Positions 7,001 to 10,829 of a stretch of DNA of 10,829 nt are shown here, one piece after another; position 1 is the first letter of the stretch, and each line of letters begins with the position of its first letter. The position numbers were made by a program, and so were the translations under genes. The notes beneath the pieces were generated by a model, which saw nothing but the letters and a program-made list of their open reading frames with translations, did no database searches and had not been told where the DNA came from. Location of the stretch: the NCBI GenBank assembly GCA_014799765.1, contig JAAVHK010000103.1, positions 1 through 10,829 on the forward strand, written 5' to 3'. This DNA comes from Ruminococcus sp. (lineage in GTDB: Bacteria > Bacillota > Clostridia > Oscillospirales > Ruminococcaceae).

Positions 7001-9295
7001 AATCTGAATTTTAGTAGCGGTTATAGCGTAAGGGAGTTTGAAAATATAATAACGTCTGCCGTCGGCATCGGTTCTGCCACTGGCGAAATTGGTATAATCC
7101 CATGCACCATTCCATTCCGTATGCTCAACACCGTCCTCATCCCACCATTTTATGTGTGAGAATGATATATCAGTATCTATCGTAAGTATGCCTATTGTAT
7201 CCATTTTGTATGCGTCGTCAAATGTATAAGTCAGACCGTTGTTTCCGAGGGCATTCCAGCCACCGTCATAATTTACAGCTTTTGTATAGTAAGATGTTTT
7301 ATCACCGTCAACAGCACCCCATGCAGTAGTGTCATCATCTTCTGTATCAAGCGGACTGTTTATCATACTACCGCCGTATCGTCTGACATCAACAATATGT
7401 GTACGTCCGGGATTACCTTCTTCGTCACGGTTGATGAGGTTATATTTCGGCATATCTGCGGAATTAAGGTCTGTAGTAGTAGCGGAACAGTGTATTGATT
7501 CCGGACTTTCACCGAGTTCATTCACGCCGGTTACGTAAATTTCGTATTCTGCGAGGTCATCAAGTTCACTGATAGTATAGCTGTTTGACGTGATACCGGT
7601 AATCTGAGTGTATTTCTTGTCACTGTTTCTTAATCTGTAGAAGACGTTATATGACTGTGTATCATCCATATTTGCCCAGCTTACCTTGACAGCCCTGTAC
7701 ATTCCGGAAGCCTTTACATTATCGGGTTTATCCGGACTTTTTGTGGCTACCGGTGTGACTTCTACCGGCTCACAGTAACCGCTTTTCCATGTACCGTTTA
7801 CTGCCTGTACGCTTACTGTATATGTGATGTAATTTTTTATATCGTCACCGCTTATTGTAGCGGAGTTCAATGTTGTTTCGATAGTCTGAATAACTTTACC
7901 GCCGGTTTTTATTTCTATCTCGTAACCGGTAACGTTTATACATGGATTCCATGTGAGGTCAAATTTTTCGCTACCTGCTCTTGCGGTAAGAGCTTCCGGC
8001 TTATCCATATCAGGTTCGGGAATACGGTTTTCCATACCGTTCAGGAACTGTACACGGCTTATTTCAACAAGATTATTACTGCCTTTCGCAAGTTTGGTTA
8101 TACTTAAAGTAACTTTTTTTACGGCTACCTGATTACCGAGATTTATATAAATATTTCCGTTTTCGTCGAGTTCGGCGACTATATCGCTTTCAGTGAGACC
8201 CGCAACAGCTCTCTTGAAATATACTGGAATCTGTTTTTCCTCGCCGTTTTCGTCGATATAGTCAATTACAACATTACCCTCATCAACAAGACTGTCAATA
8301 TCATTACCGGTCTGGAAAGTTATTTCTTCTACTTCAACGGGACTACCACTTTGTGTCATATCAATGTCAAGCGATACGGGATTATCTTCTGAAATTTTAC
8401 CCTCAACCGTAGTTAATTTTACAGTTTCGGTCGGGTCATCATTGTTGAAAAGTTCCGCAAAATTACCATCAATTTTCGTACCCTCGACAGTATTTACAGT
8501 CATATTCAGCGGTGAAATACTGCTTTCAACATACGCCTTTATGTTAAAAGTTTTTTCTTCCTTGTAACCTTTTGTAAAAAATTCAAGGTCCAATAAATCT
8601 GTAACGCCGTCGTTGTTGAGGTCTGTGACGTAATCTTCTTCAGTTGATTTTCCGGAAATAGCGTCAAGTAAAATTTCCTTGTCGCTGTCGTCGATATTTT
8701 CTGTAACGCCGTCATTTACGATACCGTCATTATTTACATCGCCTATAAACAGTACACCAGGGTGATTTTCTTCTGTCTCGTAATCGTAACCATTACAGAA
8801 ACCTGTTGTAAGATGTACGGTATATAATATCTTGTTCTGTACGTCTATAGCCTGTTCGTAAGTAGCGAAACCCTTAGCCTTGACCCTCAGTACATATATA
8901 CCGTCGGAAAGATTTTCAAAGCTGATTTTACTTTCTTTAAGTTCCTTACAGATAAGGAAATCCTGTGCAGAAGTTTCAGAGCCGTCGGGATATACCAATG
9001 TTGCATTACATTCAACATCATTGGCAAACTCAAACAGATTCTGGATTGTAACTTCAATCATACCAGTATCGTGAATTTCTGTAGTTTCGTTATCGTCTAC
9101 AGGGACGGAAGTTTCTGCTTCTTCTGCTTCAACTTCCGGCATTACGATTTCATTTACATCTATGTCCTGTACTTCTTCCATATCTGTTGCGGAAACCTCT
9201 GCAATTACAGAATAAGGAAAACTACAAGCCATCGATAACGCCATAATGAACGCAGTTTTTCTTTTAAGACTGTGTCTTTTCATTTTATTGTTCAT
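4031..9295 (-). CDS. Secreted dockerin-bearing M60 (enhancin-like) metallopeptidase
   Basis: A 1754-residue exported zinc peptidase. Order, with rough residues: signal peptide (1-32); acidic linker; beta domain (78-165); type I dockerin (181-245); discoidin-like beta region (250-425); two fibronectin III domains (433-516, 521-609); discoidin-like domain (630-785); helical linker (786-855); M60 beta domain (856-975); catalytic domain (about 976-1335) with zinc motif HEIGH (1160-1164) and the downstream Glu in AEITNN (Glu1175), matching the family's E-[VI]-TNN pattern; fibronectin-like domain (1345-1445); F5/8-type domain (1451-1597); a C-terminal beta module (1600-1754). Characterised M60 members cleave mucin-type or other glycoproteins; the substrate here is inferred. 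There is no LPXTG or membrane anchor, so surface retention would depend on the dockerin or binding domains. AAAGGA lies 6 bases before the ATG; Met5 is an alternative start. It is the first gene of the operon. Confidence 0.93.
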   Translation of the reverse strand: MNNKMKRHSLKRKTAFIMALSMACSFPYSVIAEVSATDMEEVQDIDVNEIVMPEVEAEEAETSVPVDDNETTEIHDTGMIEVTIQNLFEFANDVECNATLVYPDGSETSAQDFLICKELKESKISFENLSDGIYVLRVKAKGFATYEQAIDVQNKILYTVHLTTGFCNGYDYETEENHPGVLFIGDVNNDGIVNDGVTENIDDSDKEILLDAISGKSTEEDYVTDLNNDGVTDLLDLEFFTKGYKEEKTFNIKAYVESSISPLNMTVNTVEGTKIDGNFAELFNNDDPTETVKLTTVEGKISEDNPVSLDIDMTQSGSPVEVEEITFQTGNDIDSLVDEGNVVIDYIDENGEEKQIPVYFKRAVAGLTESDIVAELDENGNIYINLGNQVAVKKVTLSITKLAKGSNNLVEISRVQFLNGMENRIPEPDMDKPEALTARAGSEKFDLTWNPCINVTGYEIEIKTGGKVIQTIETTLNSATISGDDIKNYITYTVSVQAVNGTWKSGYCEPVEVTPVATKSPDKPDNVKASGMYRAVKVSWANMDDTQSYNVFYRLRNSDKKYTQITGITSNSYTISELDDLAEYEIYVTGVNELGESPESIHCSATTTDLNSADMPKYNLINRDEEGNPGRTHIVDVRRYGGSMINSPLDTEDDDTTAWGAVDGDKTSYYTKAVNYDGGWNALGNNGLTYTFDDAYKMDTIGILTIDTDISFSHIKWWDEDGVEHTEWNGAWDYTNFASGRTDADGRRYYIFKLPYAITATKIQIGTGRYSAPVTVAETYFYHYDPLMSEIMDLYVDDLHTVLKDTVTQKVINNLRDKVNTPDEFGEVNPDTEALLRELETAEKILKAESLSSAVKIHNGITTKDSGRGFSGLNAWQPLGVSIGTGEEVTIYVGSDKKKTGDNTDLRLIVTQYHSESGNVVLDGANLKVGANTFKLTKGESVGVETGGALYIQYQGSDTAQEKYSVRVTGGSEVPFLDLYKVTDEEERLTRTVEYINKLDKYVPEIEELHNKIHKGSGNKNLDYDYDKANCILEASDIMLDTMMYSLPAQQILAGAGKGTVEERAKTILKSMEATEEMMYLFYQHKGLNANAPDEINQIPKGHQNIRYQRMFSGAFMYASGNHIGIEWDSAPAMMQGVPIESTEDGKYVSGNYYGWGISHEIGHCINQGDYAVAEITNNYFAQLGQSQDKNDGMRFQYQNIYDKVTSGTKGNCSNIATQLGMYWQLHIAYDKGLNFKTYTDYEEQLANIFYARVDTYSRNPKIAPAPAGIPLTLDGDSDQKLMRLACASAEKNILEFFVRWGKTPDSETIKYASQFDKETRAIQYANDDSRVYALSGKGSVLGTESAVSVIKDVTVNIGKSANMIDLAFTSADIPASDILGYEIIRCTTSGGQVEEVPVGFTTGTEFTDTVTTLNNRTVFYKITLIDQYLNRSAVYTTDMVKIEHDGSLDKTNWTINTTGLEAESVVHDATDEMPCEQTKENPAGQVLDNNLNTVYTPQVTGDSAEITIDFNQTLTVSGLKYTAGEGDSIGDYEVYVMENGEWISVSDGTFNGSKTIYFANSDDKYISTYSATAVKLVINGQDKKKVSIAELDVLGVTGDNVDFRRTETDSTTVIGTLGADYRYGENKDEVIPKDSLVFTGSYKGNPAYNVVVLYDLDGNIVGGLDAEENTLSHQIILADVPDGSDITNVSDGTWLYWIEPDDMKNMTIPETVRVELYRVNNALTNEGQRLVSDSLPETVPDKLPVITLNGNEK
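5804..5818 (-). other. Zinc-binding HEIGH motif of the M60 domain
   Basis: Codons for His-Glu-Ile-Gly-His, residues 1160-1164. The two His bind zinc and the Glu is the general base. The third ligand is expected to be Glu1175 in AEITNN, 11 residues after the second His. Confidence 0.9.
8561..8755 (-). other. Type I dockerin domain of the M60 peptidase
   Basis: Residues 181-245. The first calcium loop begins GDVNNDGIVN (Asp186, Asn188, Asp190), and the second is DLNNDGVTDLLD (Asp225, Asn227, Asp229, Asp233, Asp236), each followed by a helix (KEILLDAI; LEFFTKGY). The second loop is canonical. The first has about eight extra residues (DGVTENID) before the Asp that should complete the site. Dockerins bind cohesins on scaffold or anchor proteins. 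Confidence 0.85.
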
Positions 9296-9394
9296 AATTA
9301 ATCCTTTCTGATTCCGGAAATTCAGCCGGATATCATTTTTATTTTTGACACACTAAAAGTTATATCAAAATTATTTAAACATATCTGTAATAAT
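9296..9394 (-). other. 5' leader of the M60 operon
   Basis: About 93 transcribed bases, AT-rich. It holds a small hairpin just before the ribosome site (TCCGG / CCGGA, 8-base loop, in 9314-9335) and a weak TTTTGA / TCAAAA pairing further upstream. No known riboswitch or leader peptide of note is recognisable. Confidence 0.4.
9301..9307 (-). promoter_or_regulatory. Ribosome binding site of the M60 gene
   Basis: GAAAGGAT on the minus strand, with GGA about 6-7 bases before the ATG at 9295. It supports Met1 rather than Met5, which has no comparable site. Confidence 0.7.
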
Positions 9395-9423
9395 ATTATA
9401 CTTATTTTTTTGAATTATGTCAA
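9395..9423 (-). promoter_or_regulatory. Consensus housekeeping promoter of the M60 operon
   Basis: On the minus strand, TTGACA (9418-9423) and TATAAT (9395-9400) are separated by exactly 17 bases, a perfect match to the vegetative sigma consensus. Transcription should begin near 9388, giving a leader of about 93 bases. A-rich DNA upstream (9437-9465) could act as an UP element. The other junctions in the operon are too tight for another promoter of this quality, so this one probably drives all four genes. Confidence 0.88.
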
Positions 9424-9426
9424 TAC

Positions 9427-9436
9427 GCTTCGAAGC
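9427..9436. promoter_or_regulatory. Perfect 10-bp palindrome abutting the -35 box
   Basis: GCTTCGAAGC is self-complementary and lies 3 bases upstream of the -35 hexamer. It could be half of an operator or an activator site. There is no second copy in the intergenic region, so this is weak evidence. Confidence 0.3.
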
Positions 9437-9498
9437 TTTTTATATTATGACAGTTTTTTACAACAGAAAATCTGTCCGGAGCAGGTAAAGGCGTATAC

Positions 9499-9530
9499 AA
9501 AAAGCGATATGCCATAACATACCGCTTTTT
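9499..9530 (-). terminator. Intrinsic terminator of the his/HAD operon
   Basis: AAAAAGCG (9499-9506) pairs with CGCTTTTT (9523-9530). After one A-C mismatch the stem continues for four pairs (TATG/CATA) and closes on a 6-base loop. The T run is at the far end on the minus strand, and the stem starts 9 bases after the HAD stop. The symmetry means it could also work on the plus strand. Confidence 0.85.
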
Positions 9531-9539
9531 ACTATAAAA

Positions 9540-9600
9540 TCATGTATTCTTATCGACTTCGTGGAATTTTTTAAGATTACCGATTTTTTCATTTCCTTCG
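9540..9600 (-). repeat. Duplicated hisE 3' end, copy in the HAD gene
   Basis: Direct repeat of 10291-10351, 51 of 61 bases identical, same frame, including the stop (TGA here, TAA in hisE). It encodes EGNEKIGNLKKFHEVDKNT. Eight of 19 codons differ silently and one differs in residue (Gly for Arg). A shared SDV codon triplet at 9603-9611 suggests the homology runs further with a 12-base deletion. Confidence 0.9.
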
Positions 9601-10253
9601 TACACATCAGAATTTATACGATTGTAATTACATTCAAGCCACTTAGCAACACCATTGTTATTGTTTGAAGAAATGATTGCAGTAGCATATTTTTTCAAGT
9701 CATCATGAGCATTCTGCACAGCATATCCTTCATCGGCTGACAGAAACATATCTATATCATTTTTGCCGTCTCCGAAAACAACTAATCTTTCACACTTCAT
9801 TAAAGACTGTAAATGATTTATTGCGTTTGATTTTGATGTTTCTTTCGGCATGATTTCAAGCCACTGTTCTTCAGAATAAATATCCTTTTGATAAACGCAA
9901 TGAAAATCATGTTGATATTTTTTGTATAACGGTTCAAGTTTTCTGGGTTCGTCAATACAGGTTATGTAGAAAATTTTCCCTGACTTCAAATCACTGACCG
10001 TTTTTACAGCATTTGTGCGAATATCACCTTTTCGACTGTCAATAACAAACGCTCCGTTATAAACTATTACAGGTATCTTGGCATTCAAACCCTTAGTAAC
10101 CTTTTTTGCAGTTACAAAAGACCTTGCCGTAGCATAAGAAAAAATCATGCCTTTTTCTGTCAGACTGTTTATGATTTCGTTTGTATATTCTGATATAGTT
10201 TCGTCACTTTTTAATAACGTTCCGTCTAAATCTGATACATATAAAGTATTCAA
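9540..10253 (-). CDS. HAD-superfamily (Cof-type IIB) phosphatase with HisE-like tail
   Basis: A 237-residue phosphatase from a TTG start at 10253. This start puts the usual N terminus (MNTLYVSDLDGTLL) first, with AGAGGTGA 7 bases upstream. The longer ATG frame from 10307 overlaps hisE and adds unrelated residues. Motifs: nucleophile Asp8 and acid/base Asp10 in DLDGT; Thr42 in SYATARS; a motif III Lys near 141 (TSKSNAI); and GDGKND (161-166) for magnesium. The cap region (about 75-136) is short for a Cof protein, and the core ends near 207 (GVAKWLE). Residues 218-237 then copy the C-terminal tail of HisE. These enzymes dephosphorylate small phosphorylated metabolites; the substrate is unknown. 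The gene starts 37 bases after hisE, so it is probably co-transcribed with the histidine genes. A role as histidinol-phosphatase is possible but unsupported by motif. Confidence 0.88.
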   Translation of the reverse strand: MNTLYVSDLDGTLLKSDETISEYTNEIINSLTEKGMIFSYATARSFVTAKKVTKGLNAKIPVIVYNGAFVIDSRKGDIRTNAVKTVSDLKSGKIFYITCIDEPRKLEPLYKKYQHDFHCVYQKDIYSEEQWLEIMPKETSKSNAINHLQSLMKCERLVVFGDGKNDIDMFLSADEGYAVQNAHDDLKKYATAIISSNNNNGVAKWLECNYNRINSDVYEGNEKIGNLKKFHEVDKNT

Positions 10254-10260
10254 CTTAACT

Positions 10261-10268
10261 TCACCTCT
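10261..10268 (-). promoter_or_regulatory. Ribosome binding site fixing the TTG start of the HAD gene
   Basis: AGAGGTGA on the minus strand, 7 bases before TTG at 10253-10251. No site of similar quality precedes the upstream in-frame ATG at 10307, which lies inside hisE. Confidence 0.8.
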
Positions 10269-10290
10269 TGAAATTCCGAAAGTGTATTTT

Positions 10291-10351
10291 TTATGTGTTC
10301 TTGTCAACCTCGTGGAATTTCTTGAGATTACCTATTTTTTCGTTTCTTTCG
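10291..10351 (-). repeat. hisE 3' end, parental copy of the repeat
   Basis: The end of hisE, encoding ERNEKIGNLKKFHEVDKNT. It is the likely source of the matching tail on the HAD gene, because a KIGNLK-type ending is normal for HisE and not for Cof phosphatases. This direction is inferred from family knowledge. Confidence 0.85.
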
Positions 10352-10629
10352 TCGAGAACCTTTTCAACATCTGACCATTCAAGACCCTGATTCGCACAGA
10401 GTACCATGACATGATACAGTAAATCGTTGATTTCATTCATTAACTCGTTGTTGTCACCGTTTTTTGCGGCAATTACGGTTTCTGTAGCTTCCTCGCCGAC
10501 TTTCTTGCAGATTTTGTCAACGCCTTTGTCGAAAAGATAACAGGTATACGAATTTTCAGCAGATGTGCCGTTTTCGTACTGTTTTTTTCTTTCCTTGATT
10601 ACTTCAAAAATTTCTTCATAAACAGTCAT
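10291..10629 (-). CDS. hisE: Phosphoribosyl-ATP pyrophosphatase
   Basis: A 112-residue enzyme of the MazG-like all-alpha NTP pyrophosphatase fold. It converts phosphoribosyl-ATP to phosphoribosyl-AMP, the second step of histidine synthesis, in the cytoplasm. Diagnostic segments are YTCYLFDKGVDKICKKVGEEATE (28-50; acidic residues bind magnesium), AAKNGD (55-60) and the second acidic helix NEINDLLYHVMVL (65-77). Length is normal for stand-alone HisE. The start at 10629 is chosen because GAGGAG lies 7 bases upstream. The frame stays open upstream to 10695, but that part lies inside hisI and has no HisE similarity. Only 1 base separates it from the hisI stop, so the two are certainly co-transcribed. 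Its last 19 codons are duplicated at the end of the next gene. Confidence 0.95.
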   Translation of the reverse strand: MTVYEEIFEVIKERKKQYENGTSAENSYTCYLFDKGVDKICKKVGEEATETVIAAKNGDNNELMNEINDLLYHVMVLCANQGLEWSDVEKVLDERNEKIGNLKKFHEVDKNT

Positions 10630-10630
10630 A

Positions 10631-10829
10631 TTAATTCTCCTCGTTATTATAGATTTCGTTAAAGAAACAACTATAGCTTCCTGTATGACACGCAACGCCG
10701 GTCTGTTCGACGTTCACTAAAAGTGTATCGTTATCGCAGTCGCCGTAAATCGATACTACTTTCTGTAAGTGTCCGGAAGTCGCCCCCTTATTCCAGTACT
10801 CCTGCCTTGACCTGCTCCAAAACCATGTA
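10631..10829 (-). CDS. hisI: Phosphoribosyl-AMP cyclohydrolase, 3' part
   Basis: The C-terminal 65 residues of HisI, cut by the window edge (first whole codon at 10828-10826). It opens the adenine ring of phosphoribosyl-AMP, the third step of histidine synthesis, directly after HisE. Family hallmarks are visible: WSRSRQEYWNKGATSGH, then GDCDNDTLLVNVEQTG, then ACHTGSYSC. The Asp residues around DCDND bind magnesium and the three Cys (visible residues 31, 47 and 54) are the expected zinc ligands. HisI and HisE are separate genes here rather than the fused HisIE of enterobacteria. The gene ends 1 base before hisE. Confidence 0.95.
   Translation of the reverse strand, partial: TWFWSRSRQEYWNKGATSGHLQKVVSIYGDCDNDTLLVNVEQTGVACHTGSYSCFFNEIYNNEEN

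Noticed and set aside
9296..9394. Riboswitch or leader peptide in the M60 operon leader
   Set aside because: Only weak short stems and a three-codon ATG frame are present; no conserved aptamer core is recognised.
9478..9492. GGAGCAGGTAAAGGC resembles a stretch of hisI (14 of 15 bases, inverted) and part of the loop at 771-783
   Set aside because: One-mismatch 15-base pairs are expected by chance in a window this size, and nothing else lines up around them.
10254..10307. Longer HAD protein starting at ATG 10307
   Set aside because: The extra 18 residues lie over the hisE 3' end and the spacer, are unlike Cof N termini, and no ribosome site precedes this ATG. The TTG at 10253 has a strong site and the expected N terminus.
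10630..10695. HisE start at 10695
   Set aside because: The 22 extra residues overlap the hisI coding sequence in another frame; GAGGAG precedes the ATG at 10629.

Overview
The window looks like a chromosomal segment of a low-GC gut Firmicute, most likely a Ruminococcus or close relative (Oscillospiraceae). The reasons are a type I dockerin in a secreted multidomain enzyme, a threonine-rich LPQTG wall-anchored protein, a sortase next to it, strong AGGAG-type ribosome sites, and a split hisI-hisE pair. This assignment is inference from content; there is no marker gene in the window.

Layout. (1) 1-705, + strand: the 3' part of a nucleotidyltransferase-family gene, ending in a clean intrinsic terminator (711-736). 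(2) 801-9295, - strand: a compact four-gene operon read from right to left. Its order is a 1754-residue secreted dockerin/M60 metallopeptidase, a 348-residue LPQTG wall protein, a 183-residue sortase, and a 540-residue ankyrin-like lipoprotein. A perfect-consensus promoter (TTGACA, 17 bp, TATAAT; 9395-9423) sits upstream. The junctions are tight (17 bp, an 11-bp overlap, 2 bp), and a terminator at 751-792 closes the unit. (3) 9540-10829, - strand: the end of a histidine operon, hisI (partial) - hisE - a HAD phosphatase, closed by a terminator at 9499-9530.

How the genes may work together. The M60 family contains enhancin-like and mucin-glycoprotein-cleaving peptidases. Here the catalytic HEIGH domain sits among fibronectin III and discoidin-like modules, and a dockerin lies near the N terminus with no wall-sorting signal at the C terminus. 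The next gene makes a wall-anchored protein with a small N-terminal beta-rich domain on a threonine-rich stalk, and the gene after that makes a sortase able to attach it. The simplest reading is a self-contained surface protease module: sortase fixes the anchor, the anchor may hold the peptidase, and a lipoprotein on the membrane completes it. That the anchor's N-terminal domain is a divergent cohesin is a hypothesis.

The second unusual feature is in the his operon. The HAD phosphatase ends with a copy of the C-terminal tail of HisE: 18 of 19 residues are identical, while 8 of the 19 codons differ silently. This points to an old duplication of the hisE 3' end onto the neighbouring gene, with the peptide kept under selection.
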